A DNA stretch of 64,000 nucleotides from Shinella zoogloeoides (GCF_020883495.1 NZ_CP086610.1:3927892-3991891), one strand, 5' to 3'. Positions 1-8,861 are shown, counted from the first letter of the stretch. Notes: generated by a model from the sequence alone, not told the origin. Program-made: numbers and translations.

Positions 1-2
1 GC

Positions 3-3000
3 GCAGGCGCGATCAATCAGGTCGCCGGCACGACGGTCCTGACCGGCAATTCGTCGACCTTCACCGGCACGACCGGCGTTTCAGGCGGACGTCTGATGGT
101 GAACGGCATGCTGGGCGGCACAACCTCGGTGACGTCGGGCGGTGCGCTCGGCGGCTCGGGAACGTTGACCGGTCCGGTGTCGGTTGCGAGCGGCGGCGCG
201 CTGCTGGGCGTCCAGGGTCAGACTCTGGGCCTTGGTTCTCTGGCTCTGAGCTCCGGCTCCAACGTCAACGTCGCGCTGGGGGCTCCGGGCGGCGCCGGCC
301 TGTTCAACGTCGCCGGCAACCTGACGCTCGACGGCACGCTCAATGTCAGTAATGCGGGCGGCTTTGGCGCCGGTGTCTATCGGATCTTCGACTATGGCGG
401 CGCGCTGACCGATAACGGCATGGCCGTCGGCTCGGTGCCGCTTGGCACAGCCGGGACATTGCAGACCGCGGTGGCCAATCAGGTCAACCTACTGGTTTCC
501 GGCACGACGCTCGATACGCAGTTCTGGAACGGCACGACGACCACGGCCGACGGCACGATCCATGGCGGCTCGGGCGTATGGTCCGCCGGACCGGCCACCA
601 ACTGGACCGATGTGAACGGTTCGACGGCCTCCGCCTGGACCGGTAACTTCGCGGTCTTCCAGAACAATCCGGGCGTCGTCACGGTCGACACCTCGGCCGG
701 CGCGGTCTCCACGACCGGCATGCAGTTCATGGGCCAGAACTGGTCGGTGGCGGGCGGTCCGGTCACGCTCAACGGCGCGGGCGGTGCGACCACCATCCGC
801 GTCGGCGACGGCACAGCGGCGGGCAGTTCCGACTACGCCGTGATCAGCTCCGAACTCACGGGCGCGAGCCGTCTCGTGAAGGACGATCTGGGCCTGCTCG
901 TCCTGACCGGCGCCAACACCTATACCGGCGGCACGACGGTCAACGCGGGAACGCTGCAGATCGGCGCCAATGGAACGTCCGGCTCGATCCAGGGCGACAT
1001 CATCAACAACAGCAGGCTGTTCTTCGCCCGTAGCGATGCCTGGACCCTCGGCGGCGCGATTTCAGGCTCGGGCTTGATCAGCCAGTCGAGCGGCCTGACG
1101 GTTCTCACCGGCAACAGCGGCGCCTTTGCGGGCTCGACCCAGGTACACGGCGGCACGTTGCAGGTCGATGGCACGCTAGGCGGTACGACCCTCATACAGA
1201 ATGGCGGCTCACTGGCCGGTTCGGGCACATTGTCCGGCGCCGTGACCGTTGCCAACGGCGGCACCCTGCTCGGCGCTCAGGGGCAGACCTTGAGCATGGG
1301 CTCGCTGGCTCTGTCGGGCGCTTCGAACGTCAATGTGGTGCTCGGCGCTCCGGGCGGCGCGGGCCTGTTCAACGTCGCCGGTAACCTGACCCTCGACGGC
1401 ACGCTCAACGTCTCCGACGCGGGCGGGTTTGGCGTCGGCGTCTATCGCCTCTTCGACTATGGCGGCGCGCTGACCAATAACGGCCTCGACGTCGGCTTGA
1501 TGCCGACCGGTACGACCGGCCTGGTGCAGACGTCGGTGGCCAACAAGGTCAATCTCGTCGTCAACGGCACCGGCGCCGGATCAGTCCAGTTCTGGAACGG
1601 CACGACCACGACGGCCGATGGCACGATCCATGGCGGTGCTGGCACCTGGACGGCGGGACCGACCACCAACTGGACCGACGCGGCCGGTGCACAGGCCAAT
1701 GCCTGGGGCGGCAACTTCGCTGTCTTCCAGAGCAATCCTGACACGGTGACGGTCGATGGTTCGGCTGGCGCGGTCATGGCGACCGGCATGCAGTTCATCG
1801 GTCAGGGCTGGACGGTCTCGGGTGCTCCGATCACGCTGAACGGGGCGAATGGCTCGACCACGATCCGCGTCGGCGACGGTACGGCGGCAGGCGCCACCGA
1901 CATGGCCGTGATCCGTTCGGAGTTGACCGGCGCAAGCCGTCTGGTGAAGGACGATCTGGGCACGCTGATCCTGGCGGGCGCCAACAGCTATACCGGCGGC
2001 ACGGCGATCAACGCCGGTACGTTGCAGATCGGCGATGGCGGCACGACTGGCTCGATCCTGGGCAACGTCGCCAACAACGGCAAGCTCGCCTTCAACCGTA
2101 GCGACGCCACCACCTTCGACGGCGTGATCTCCGGTGCGGGCTCTGTCGATATCCGCAGCGGCGCCGTCACCTTCACGGCCGACAACGGCTATGCCGGGCC
2201 GACGACCATCTTCAACGCGGAACTGCGGCTGGGCAATGGCGGCACGACCGGCTCGGTCGTGGGCAATATCACTAACAACGGCAAGCTCAGCTTCAACCGC
2301 TCGAATGAGTTGATCTATGGCGGTGTGATCTCCGGCAATGGCGACATCGACCACCTGACGGGCCGCACCGTCCTGACCGGAAACTCCAGCGCGTTCACCG
2401 GCACGACCGATGTGATCGGCGGCCAGCTCGTGGTCAACGGCTCGCTCGGCGGCTCGCTCTCCGTCCTAAGCGGCGGCACGCTGGGCGGTTCGGGTACGGT
2501 CGGCAATCTGCTGGTCGCCGGCACCGTGGCCCCCGGCAATTCCATCGGCACCCTCCACGTCAACGGCAATATCGGCTTTGCGGCCGGTTCGATCTATCAA
2601 GTCGAAGCCAATGCGGCGGGCCAGGCCGACAAGATCGTCGCCTCCGGTACGGCCACCCTCAATGGCGGCACAGTGCAGGTTCTGGCGGGCACGGGCATCT
2701 ATGCCCCCGCCACAGCGTACACGATCTTGTCGGCCACGGGCGGCGTCACCGGCACGTTCACCGCCGGCGTAACCTCGAACCTGGCCTTCCTCGATCCGTC
2801 GCTGACCTATGACGCGAACAACGTCTATCTGACGCTGACGCGCAACAATATCGACTTCGCCGGGGTCGGCCTCACGCCGAACCAGATCGCGGCGGGCGGC
2901 GGCGCCGAAAGCCTCGGCTTCGGCAACCCGATCTACAATGCCGTGCTCAACCTCTCCGATACGCAGGCCCAATACGCCTTCGATCAGCTCTCGGGCGAAA

Positions 3001-3986
3001 TCCACGCTTCGGCGCGAACCGCCCTGATCGAAGACAGCCGTTTCGTACGCAATGCCGTCAATGACCGGCTGCGCGCCGCCTTTGATGGCGTCGGCGCTTC
3101 GGGCGGCAACGTCGTCACCTATGAGAATGGCAAGCCGCGCACCGCTGCTGCCAATACCGACGGCGGGGCCTTCTGGGGCCAGGGCTTCGGTTCATGGGGC
3201 CATACCAACAGCGACGGAAACGCAGCGCGGCTCGAACGTTCGACCGGCGGTTTCCTGATGGGGGCGGACGCTCCGGTGTTCGATACCTGGCGCTTCGGCG
3301 CGGTCGCCGGCTACAGCTACACCGACTTCAACGTGAAGGATCGCCATTCCTCGGGTTCGGCCGACAACTTCCACCTCGGTCTCTACGGCGGCAACCAGTG
3401 GGGCGATCTCGCCTTCCGGTCGGGTCTTGCCTATACGTGGCATGACATCCACACGGCGCGCACCATCGCCTTCCCGGGCTTCTCCGACAGCACGAAGGGC
3501 GGTTACAGCGCCGGCACGTTCCAGGCGTTCGGCGAGCTGGGCTACAAGGTTCAGGCTGGCGCGGTTCAGTTCGAGCCCTTCGCCAATCTCGCTTATGTGA
3601 GCCTCAACACCAGCGGCTTCCGCGAGACCGGCGGCGCTGCTGCGCTCACCGGCGCCAGCGCCACCACGAACGCCACCTTCACCACGCTTGGCCTGCGCGC
3701 TTCGACCAGTTTCGATCTGGGCGGGGCCACCGCGACGGCCAAGGGCATGGTCGGCTGGCGTCACGCCTTCGGCGACACCACGCCGCAGGCCGGCATGGCG
3801 TTCGCTTCGGGCGGCGACACCTTCTCGATCGGAGGCGTACCGATCGCCCGCAACGCCGCCGTCTTTGAAACCGGCCTCGACATCGCCCTGTCGCCGACCG
3901 CCACCGTCGGCGTCACCTATGGCGGCCAGTTCGGGTCGGGCGTCTCCGATCAGTCGATCAAAGCCAACTTCAACGTGAAGTTCTGA
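3..3986 (+). CDS. Autotransporter outer-membrane protein, N-terminus missing
   Basis: The reading frame is open from base 3, so the start and signal peptide lie left of the window; 1,327 residues are visible. The first 1,000 or so are a Gly/Ser/Thr/Asn-rich passenger made of repeats such as LTGANTYTGGTT and NAGTLQIG, typical of autotransporter-associated beta-helix repeats. Residues about 1,050 to 1,327 form an autotransporter beta-barrel (type V secretion) ending in Phe, as outer-membrane barrels do. A 355-residue block is duplicated in the passenger. The gene ends 9 bases before the globin gene, and its stop overlaps a GAGG ribosome site for it. Expected role: surface adhesin or similar; the passenger gives no catalytic motif. 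Confidence 0.92.
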   Translation, partial: AGAINQVAGTTVLTGNSSTFTGTTGVSGGRLMVNGMLGGTTSVTSGGALGGSGTLTGPVSVASGGALLGVQGQTLGLGSLALSSGSNVNVALGAPGGAGLFNVAGNLTLDGTLNVSNAGGFGAGVYRIFDYGGALTDNGMAVGSVPLGTAGTLQTAVANQVNLLVSGTTLDTQFWNGTTTTADGTIHGGSGVWSAGPATNWTDVNGSTASAWTGNFAVFQNNPGVVTVDTSAGAVSTTGMQFMGQNWSVAGGPVTLNGAGGATTIRVGDGTAAGSSDYAVISSELTGASRLVKDDLGLLVLTGANTYTGGTTVNAGTLQIGANGTSGSIQGDIINNSRLFFARSDAWTLGGAISGSGLISQSSGLTVLTGNSGAFAGSTQVHGGTLQVDGTLGGTTLIQNGGSLAGSGTLSGAVTVANGGTLLGAQGQTLSMGSLALSGASNVNVVLGAPGGAGLFNVAGNLTLDGTLNVSDAGGFGVGVYRLFDYGGALTNNGLDVGLMPTGTTGLVQTSVANKVNLVVNGTGAGSVQFWNGTTTTADGTIHGGAGTWTAGPTTNWTDAAGAQANAWGGNFAVFQSNPDTVTVDGSAGAVMATGMQFIGQGWTVSGAPITLNGANGSTTIRVGDGTAAGATDMAVIRSELTGASRLVKDDLGTLILAGANSYTGGTAINAGTLQIGDGGTTGSILGNVANNGKLAFNRSDATTFDGVISGAGSVDIRSGAVTFTADNGYAGPTTIFNAELRLGNGGTTGSVVGNITNNGKLSFNRSNELIYGGVISGNGDIDHLTGRTVLTGNSSAFTGTTDVIGGQLVVNGSLGGSLSVLSGGTLGGSGTVGNLLVAGTVAPGNSIGTLHVNGNIGFAAGSIYQVEANAAGQADKIVASGTATLNGGTVQVLAGTGIYAPATAYTILSATGGVTGTFTAGVTSNLAFLDPSLTYDANNVYLTLTRNNIDFAGVGLTPNQIAAGGGAESLGFGNPIYNAVLNLSDTQAQYAFDQLSGEIHASARTALIEDSRFVRNAVNDRLRAAFDGVGASGGNVVTYENGKPRTAAANTDGGAFWGQGFGSWGHTNSDGNAARLERSTGGFLMGADAPVFDTWRFGAVAGYSYTDFNVKDRHSSGSADNFHLGLYGGNQWGDLAFRSGLAYTWHDIHTARTIAFPGFSDSTKGGYSAGTFQAFGELGYKVQAGAVQFEPFANLAYVSLNTSGFRETGGAAALTGASATTNATFTTLGLRASTSFDLGGATATAKGMVGWRHAFGDTTPQAGMAFASGGDTFSIGGVPIARNAAVFETGLDIALSPTATVGVTYGGQFGSGVSDQSIKANFNVKF
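245..2078 (+). repeat. Intragenic 1,065-bp direct duplication in the autotransporter
   Basis: Two copies, roughly 245-1013 and 1310-2078, are spaced exactly 1,065 bp (355 codons) apart. Both include the passenger segments around GLFNVAGNLTLDGTLNVS, QFWNGTTTTADGTIHGG and SELTGASRLVKDDLG. DNA identity is high but not complete, with many synonymous changes, so the duplication is not brand new. Weaker similarity extends left to the window edge, and a third, short module lies near 2340-2510. Confidence 0.85.
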
Positions 3987-3995
3987 GGTCGCGCC

Positions 3996-4415
3996 ATGAC
4001 GGATAAGATCGTCTCGCTCGTTCAGAAGAGCTTTCGCAAACTGGTGCCGATCGCCGATCAGGTCGGCACCATGTTCTACGCCCGCTTGTTCGAGACCTAC
4101 CCCGAAGTGCGGCCCATGTTCGCTGAGGACATCGCGCCCCAGGCGAAGAAGCTCGTGCAAATGCTCGCCCTCGTCGTGAATGGCCTCCACAGGCTCGACG
4201 AAATCATGCCGGCGGTCGAGCAGCTTGCACGCCGGCATAACGACTATGGCGTCGTCGAGGCTCACTACTGCGCGGTGGGCGAAACCCTGCTCTGGACGCT
4301 CCAGCAAGGCCTGGGCGACGACTTCACGCCCGAGGTCGAAGCCGCCTGGACCGATGCCTACGGCCTCCTCTCCGCCAAGATGATCGCGGCGGCGAAGGAA
4401 GGGGCAGTGGCATGA
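3996..4415 (+). CDS. Single-domain bacterial globin (Vitreoscilla haemoglobin type)
   Basis: A 139-residue globin that aligns along its length with Vitreoscilla haemoglobin. Recognisable blocks are FYARLFETYPEVRPMF and MPAVEQLARRH...AHY. The haem-site residues are present: Tyr28 (B10), Phe42 (CD1) and the proximal His81 (F8). Proteins of this family bind O2 or NO; there is no flavoreductase domain. It starts 9 bases after the autotransporter stop, and its own stop overlaps the next start (ATGA), so it is translated within the same operon. A globin inside an autotransporter operon is unusual; NO/O2 protection or haem handling at the envelope is a guess. Confidence 0.9.
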   Translation: MTDKIVSLVQKSFRKLVPIADQVGTMFYARLFETYPEVRPMFAEDIAPQAKKLVQMLALVVNGLHRLDEIMPAVEQLARRHNDYGVVEAHYCAVGETLLWTLQQGLGDDFTPEVEAAWTDAYGLLSAKMIAAAKEGAVA

Positions 4416-4858
4416 TCGGAAAACGACGAGCCAGGACAGGCGGCGGACGTCGCCTCCTTCGGCAATCACTCCTCGGGTCGCACCGAGGGCGTTCGGGAGG
4501 GGCCGCGCTCCTCCCGGCGCTTCTCCTCGCCGCCCCGGCGATGGCCACGACCTTCCAGACGGGCGAGTTTGTGCGGACTGGTCGGGCTTGCGCCTCCGCC
4601 GACGATGGTGCCCGGCTAGTGTCCAACGGTCATTCCGTCTCGGCACCCGGCCACACCTGCCGCGTCGTCTCCCGCACCTCGAGCGGCGGCTACTATCCGA
4701 TCTTCAACGAGCGCTGCACCGGCGGAGCGACGGACGATTATCGCATGGACATCCATGTCCGCAGCCCGGAACGGATTTCGATCCATGGCCCAGCCGGCGG
4801 GCCCGGCATCACCTATCGCCATTGTCCATCGCGCGCCGCAGCGCGCGGTGGGAACTGA
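4412..4858 (+). CDS. Hypothetical small exported cysteine-containing protein
   Basis: A 148-residue protein with no family I recognise. It begins in an ATGA overlap with the globin gene. An Arg-rich N-terminus is followed by a hydrophobic segment, ALLPALLLAAPAMA, ending in a plausible signal-peptidase site near residue 46. The mature part has four cysteines (RACAS, HTCRV, ERCTG, RHCPS), consistent with two disulfides in the periplasm. The start codon is uncertain because the N-terminus before the hydrophobic stretch is long and basic. Its place between a globin and SapC suggests a role in the same envelope-associated operon. Confidence 0.6.
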   Translation: MIGKRRARTGGGRRLLRQSLLGSHRGRSGGAALLPALLLAAPAMATTFQTGEFVRTGRACASADDGARLVSNGHSVSAPGHTCRVVSRTSSGGYYPIFNERCTGGATDDYRMDIHVRSPERISIHGPAGGPGITYRHCPSRAAARGGN

Positions 4859-4935
4859 ATCAGACGGCCGCTTCGCAGGCGTGCTCCTGCCGCGCTGAAT
4901 AGCCGCCAAAAACCAACGAACTGGATATATCGACC

Positions 4936-5703
4936 TTGGATCAGTCCCCCTCATTACCGCTCTTCTACAAAGATCCCGTGCTCCTCCGCTTCGAAGAGCA
5001 TGGTGACGTCGGCCTCGCACCGGCGAGCGACTTCAGCTTCGCGCGCGACGCCATCGCCCTGCCACTCTGCATCGGCGAGTTCATGGTGGCGATGCGCCAT
5101 TATCCCATCGTCTTCGCCATGGACGACCAGGCCTCTCCAATCGCGCTCGTGGCGATCCGGAAGGAACATAATCTCTTCGTCGAGCGCGACGGGAGCTGGA
5201 AAGCGGGCGGCTATGTGCCCGCCTATGTGCGCCGCTACCCCTTCATCGTCATGGAGACCGAGGACCGGGCGCAGCAATTGCTGACCATCGACCGAAGCAG
5301 CGATCGCTTCGTGTCCTCGGTTGCGGACGCACCCGACGCGCAGCGCCTTTTCGATGCAGTGGGTAATCCGACGACGGCGGCGCAGACGGCGATGGCCTTC
5401 TGCCATGCCTTCCACACCGACTATGCCGAAACCGTCGCCTTCGGTCGGGCGCTCATCGCCGCCAAGGTGCTGGAGCCCTATCACGCCGACTTCCGCCTCC
5501 CCGACGGCACGCTGCATCAGGTCAACGGCTTCCACGCCATCAACGAGGCCGCGTTCCGGGCGCTCCCCGCCAAGACCGTCGCCGAATGGCACGCCAAAGG
5601 CTGGCTGGCGCTCGTCAGCCTTCACATCGCTTCCTTGCAGAGTTTCCAGAACCTGCTCGACCTCAATGCGCAGCGCGCAAACGAACGGAAGGCGCTCGCA
5701 TGA
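4936..5703 (+). CDS. SapC family protein
   Basis: A 255-residue protein with the SapC-family layout: an N-terminal segment ending in a FARDA...PL motif, a central GGYVPAYVRRYPF motif and a C-terminal LVSLHIASLQSFQNLLDL segment. The function of this family is poorly known; it was named from S-layer-associated proteins and often sits beside outer-membrane receptor genes. The start is a TTG, 77 bases after the preceding gene, without a strong ribosome site, so the exact start is uncertain. The stop overlaps the next start (ATGATG), which indicates coupled translation with the IalB-like protein. Confidence 0.85.
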   Translation: MDQSPSLPLFYKDPVLLRFEEHGDVGLAPASDFSFARDAIALPLCIGEFMVAMRHYPIVFAMDDQASPIALVAIRKEHNLFVERDGSWKAGGYVPAYVRRYPFIVMETEDRAQQLLTIDRSSDRFVSSVADAPDAQRLFDAVGNPTTAAQTAMAFCHAFHTDYAETVAFGRALIAAKVLEPYHADFRLPDGTLHQVNGFHAINEAAFRALPAKTVAEWHAKGWLALVSLHIASLQSFQNLLDLNAQRANERKALA

Positions 5704-6413
5704 TGAGCAAGAAAATTGGACTTCTCGGATTCTCCGTTGTGGCGGCTCTGGCCGTCGCTGCCGGCGCAGCCGCCTATGTGACACCTGGCGGGGCCGTCTC
5801 GACCCCGAGCCAGGCCGCGGGCTTCACCGAGGATCGCACTGCTTCCGACACCGGCCCCCGGCTCGATCAATATGTCGCCGGGCTTTCTCCCGTCGGAGGC
5901 AATGTCTTCACCACCTCCGAAGCCGATCCCAAGCCGCAGACCTTCCAGGTGGCGCAGGCGACATCGACTCTTCCGGGCGGAGCCTCCTCCCTCAACGAGA
6001 CCTATCGCGACTGGCGCGTCACCTGCGTCCAGCAGGGCGCGGGCAAGCAATGCGCTATGTCGCAGGCCCAGACGCAGCAGAACGGCCAGCGCGTGTTGGC
6101 CATCGAATTGAACGCGCCCACCGGCAACGCCGTTGCCGGCACCCTGATCCTGCCCTTCGGTCTCGCGCTCGATGCCGGTGCGACCTTCCAGATCGATGAC
6201 AAGCCGGCCATGCAGCCGGTCCGGTTCCGAACCTGCCTACCGGGCGGCTGTATCGTCAGCGTCAATTTCGATGCGGCGACGATCGTGGCGCTTCGCGCCG
6301 GCACGGCGCTCAAGATCAAGGCCACGGCCGACGGCGGTGCGGCCACGCCGTTCTCGATCTCGCTGCAAGGTTTCGGCACGGCCCTCGACCGCGTGGCGGC
6401 ACTGGCACGTTGA
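5700..6413 (+). CDS. Invasion-associated locus B (IalB) family protein
   Basis: A 237-residue exported protein. An N-terminal hydrophobic segment (LLGFSVVAALAVAAGAAAYV) serves as a signal peptide or anchor. The IalB core follows from about residue 100, with YRDWRVTCVQQ, a second Cys in KQCAMSQ and the late pair RTCLPGGC, the four cysteines typical of the family. IalB was described as an erythrocyte-invasion factor in Bartonella; relatives in free-living Rhizobiales are envelope proteins of unclear role. The start overlaps the SapC stop, so it is the last gene of the five-gene cargo operon. Confidence 0.85.
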   Translation: MMSKKIGLLGFSVVAALAVAAGAAAYVTPGGAVSTPSQAAGFTEDRTASDTGPRLDQYVAGLSPVGGNVFTTSEADPKPQTFQVAQATSTLPGGASSLNETYRDWRVTCVQQGAGKQCAMSQAQTQQNGQRVLAIELNAPTGNAVAGTLILPFGLALDAGATFQIDDKPAMQPVRFRTCLPGGCIVSVNFDAATIVALRAGTALKIKATADGGAATPFSISLQGFGTALDRVAALAR

Positions 6414-6533
6414 GGGCAAACGAACCCTCACGGCGAGCACCGCCTTTCATATCCTCCCAGGGATGGCTTCCGCGATCCGCCTGCTTCGGTCGGCGTCGCG
6501 GGAGCCGCCGCTGACGCCATTTCGGAGGCGGTC

Positions 6534-7493
6534 ATGCGGCGCCTCAACAAACTCTCGGAGACATGGCAGTCGCCGTCACGGCTCGGCGCACGCATTCCGA
6601 TGATCTCCCTCATCCAGACGCTCGCAGTCGCCGAGTATCTGAACTTCCGCCATGCCGCGAATTTCCTCGGCGTCAGCGCCTCCAGCGTCAGCGCGCGGAT
6701 CAAGACGCTGGAAGAAGATCTCGGCATCCTCCTCTTCGAGCGCCACGCCCGCGGCGTCCGGCTGACCGAGGCGGGCCGTCATTTCGTCGATGGTGTCTCC
6801 ACAGGCATCGACCATCTCGAACATGCCGTCAAAACCGCCGGGGCCTTCGCGCAAGGCGATCTCGGCCTCCTGCGCGTCGGCGTCTATGCGCTGACCTTCG
6901 GCAGCTTTCTGGACGAGCTGCTCACCCGTTTCCGCAAGGAACATCCCCAGGTCGCCATCGAGATTACCGAGGGCACCGCGCGCGACATCATCGTCCAGCT
7001 TCGCGCCGACCAACTCGACATCGCTTTTGTCGCCGGTGCGCCCGATCTCCCCGACTGCCACTCACGCCGTATCTGGTGCGAGCCGCTTATCGCCGTTCTG
7101 CCCGCAGATCACCCGCTGACGGAACAGGACAGCGTGACGTGGGACGACCTCACGGGCGAATCCTTCCTCGTTCGCCACGGCGGCACCGGCCCGCAAGCCT
7201 ATGACCATATCGTCTTGCGTCTCGCCGGCCGCTGGCAGGCCGCACCGTCGATCCTGCGTTGCGACGTCGAGCGATGCACCTTGTTGCAGATGATCGCGCA
7301 GGGGTTCGGCGTGTCGATCGCTGGACAGGCGACCGCATTGGCCGAGATTCCGGGCGTCGCCTTCCGTCACTTCCATGACGAGCCAGAACCGGTCCCATTC
7401 TCGGCCGTGTGGTCGCCCTATAACCAGAGCGCCACGCTGCGCAATCTGCTCGACCTCGCCGGCGTCATAGGCCGGTCCTTACCTCGCGCCTGA
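6534..7493 (+). CDS. LysR-family transcriptional regulator
   Basis: A 319-residue LysR-type regulator. The winged helix-turn-helix is at about residues 25-85 (FRHAANFLGVSASSVSARIKTLEEDLGILLFERH), followed by a linker helix and a type 2 periplasmic-binding-fold effector domain to the C-terminus. The chosen ATG has a GGAGG site 5 bases upstream; a second ATG lies 22 codons in. It is on the same strand as the cargo operon, 120 bases downstream, so it may be its regulator, but this is inference. Confidence 0.9.
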   Translation: MRRLNKLSETWQSPSRLGARIPMISLIQTLAVAEYLNFRHAANFLGVSASSVSARIKTLEEDLGILLFERHARGVRLTEAGRHFVDGVSTGIDHLEHAVKTAGAFAQGDLGLLRVGVYALTFGSFLDELLTRFRKEHPQVAIEITEGTARDIIVQLRADQLDIAFVAGAPDLPDCHSRRIWCEPLIAVLPADHPLTEQDSVTWDDLTGESFLVRHGGTGPQAYDHIVLRLAGRWQAAPSILRCDVERCTLLQMIAQGFGVSIAGQATALAEIPGVAFRHFHDEPEPVPFSAVWSPYNQSATLRNLLDLAGVIGRSLPRA

Positions 7494-7555
7494 TCGCTTC
7501 AGCGCCTCGGCAGCCAATCTCGTGGCGCCCGCAACTGGACGTAACGCCGATCTGC

Positions 7556-7981
7556 CTAGAGCGGCCGCTCGAACAGGATTTCACGGGAGTCGGCGTCGGT
7601 GACGCTCCAACCAGCGCGCCGATAGAAGGCTTCCGCCCGCGTGCTCGCGCCTGTCGAGAGTCTGGCCCGGACATGTCCGCCCGCCCTCAATATCTCGCAG
7701 GCTTCGGCAAGCAGCGCCTTGCCAATTCCGCGCCCCTCATATTCGGGCAAAACGAACAGCGCCCATATGCTGCCGTCTCGCGGATCGGCGGCCGAAAAGC
7801 CAACGATCCTGCCTTGGTCTTCCCATTTGTGAAGACCGGGATTGCTGATGAACCATTCGTAATGGGCATCCGTGACCTTGGACGGGTCACGTAGAATATT
7901 CTCGGAGACCGCCCCTCGGACATGCTTCAGCGCCGGAATATCCGCAATGGCTGCTTTCGATAACAAACGGCGCCTCCCCAT
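7556..7981 (-). CDS. GNAT family N-acetyltransferase
   Basis: A 141-residue acetyltransferase with the acetyl-CoA binding motif VLPEYEGRGIGKALL and the C-terminal AFYRRAGW helix and strand typical of GNAT enzymes. The substrate is unknown. The ATG used here has no ribosome site, while a TTG at 7966 lies 6 bases after GGGGAGG and leaves a normal GNAT N-terminus (LSKAAIADIPALK), so the true start may be 7966. It lies 107 bases downstream of the XRE gene on the same strand. Confidence 0.85.
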   Translation of the reverse strand: MGRRRLLSKAAIADIPALKHVRGAVSENILRDPSKVTDAHYEWFISNPGLHKWEDQGRIVGFSAADPRDGSIWALFVLPEYEGRGIGKALLAEACEILRAGGHVRARLSTGASTRAEAFYRRAGWSVTDADSREILFERPL

Positions 7982-8088
7982 CGCGGCGGATCATGCTCCG
8001 TTGGACCTGTTCCCCGCCGCCACGTCTTACATTCGGCGAGCAGGTTTGTGAAATCTCTCGATGGCAGGAGGAGCTGTTCTCTCCCCTC

Positions 8089-8283
8089 CTATCCAGAGCG
8101 TTGCAGCAGTTCGCCAGGCTCGACGCCGAGCGCATCGGCGATCTGTCCGAGAACCGTGACGCTGGCCGATACGGCGCCGCGTTCGATTGCGCCGATATAG
8201 CGCATGCTCAGGCCGGCACGATCGGCCAGCTCTTCTTGCGTCAGCTTTTTATCATGACGTATCCGACGCAGATTCGTCGCCAT
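8089..8283 (-). CDS. Small XRE-family repressor
   Basis: A 64-residue DNA-binding protein that is almost entirely one helix-turn-helix (MATNLRRIRHDKKLTQEEL, then LSMRYIGAIERG). The start at 8283 is preferred over the in-frame ATG at 8301 because TAAGGAG lies 5 bases upstream and the fold starts there. It is divergent from the DUF2285-traG genes, and two palindromic 15-bp repeats lie in its promoter. Small XRE proteins in this position usually repress their own promoter and transfer genes of the element. Confidence 0.88.
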   Translation of the reverse strand: MATNLRRIRHDKKLTQEELADRAGLSMRYIGAIERGAVSASVTVLGQIADALGVEPGELLQRSG

Positions 8284-8316
8284 GATCTCCTTAAGATCCA
8301 TAACGAAAGCCGAACC

Positions 8317-8350
8317 AGTATAGGAACGATCATTCTAGGAACGATCATTC
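8317..8350 (-). promoter_or_regulatory. XRE promoter with tandem palindromic operator
   Basis: Two perfect tandem copies of a 15-bp unit, TAGGAACGATCATTC, occupy 8321-8335 and 8336-8350. Each holds the imperfect palindrome GAAcGATCaTTC. On the minus strand a TATACT -10 box (8317-8322) abuts them, so the repeats cover the -35 region of the XRE gene. This is the arrangement expected for an autorepressor operator that also faces the divergent DUF2285-traG genes. Confidence 0.7.
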
Positions 8351-8433
8351 CCATTCGTTGACTCCGGTGCTATTCTTGCGCTCGTCGGCATTGCCGGCAT
8401 TTCTTGCATCGCCTTGTCCGGAAGGATGCGTTC

Positions 8434-8736
8434 ATGCGCGTGCAGCCCGAGCTTGATCCCGACGTGGCGGACGAAGCGCCGACCGGTCCCGACATCACCC
8501 TCTACGACGAAGTGCATTTCATCACCTACCTTCGCCTGCTCGACGCCGAGGCGGACGGCGCGGATTGGACCGAGGTGGCGAGGATCGTCCTGCACCGTGA
8601 TCCGGCTCAGGACGAGGTGCAAACCCGGCACTGCTGGGCGAGCCATCTCGCCCGCGCGCAGTGGATGACCAAGATCGGCTATCGGCGCATTCTCGAACAG
8701 GCAGCGCAGGACGAGCGACGCAAGCGCCTGCACTGA
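8434..8736 (+). CDS. DUF2285-domain protein of ICE transfer region
   Basis: A 100-residue protein resembling the DUF2285 proteins found beside traG in Rhizobiales ICEs. Its middle, YLRLLDAEADGADWTEVARIVL, and end, ARAQWMTKIGYRRIL, fit that family, which is thought to bind DNA. The ATG at 8434 has GGAAGG 7 bases upstream; a TTG 10 codons earlier is also in frame. It is divergent from the XRE repressor and probably controlled by it. A 26-bp sequence starting at its stop codon recurs before trbB. Confidence 0.75.
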   Translation: MRVQPELDPDVADEAPTGPDITLYDEVHFITYLRLLDAEADGADWTEVARIVLHRDPAQDEVQTRHCWASHLARAQWMTKIGYRRILEQAAQDERRKRLH

Positions 8737-8761
8737 TCCGCGACCGTCCTATTCGCCGCCG
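8736..8761 (+). repeat. 26-bp leader repeat, copy 1 (before traG)
   Basis: The sequence ATCCG-N3-CCGTCCTATTCGCCGCCG starts at the DUF2285 stop and ends 100 bases before the traG start. Copy 2 lies at 11322-11347 with the same internal spacing, 23 of 26 bases matching and an unbroken 18-base core. Confidence 0.7.
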
Positions 8762-8861
8762 TTTCTATCCGACGGCCCTCCGTCATCGGCTTGGCTGTTG
8801 CCCTTCCCAAAAAGCCCCATTCTCTGATCGGCTCCGACATTTTTGCCGATTGGGAGCCTGT

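Noticed and set aside
3192..4646. Long 484-codon open frame on the minus strand
   Set aside because: It is antisense to the autotransporter barrel and globin, both clearly coding, and its product has no recognisable domain.
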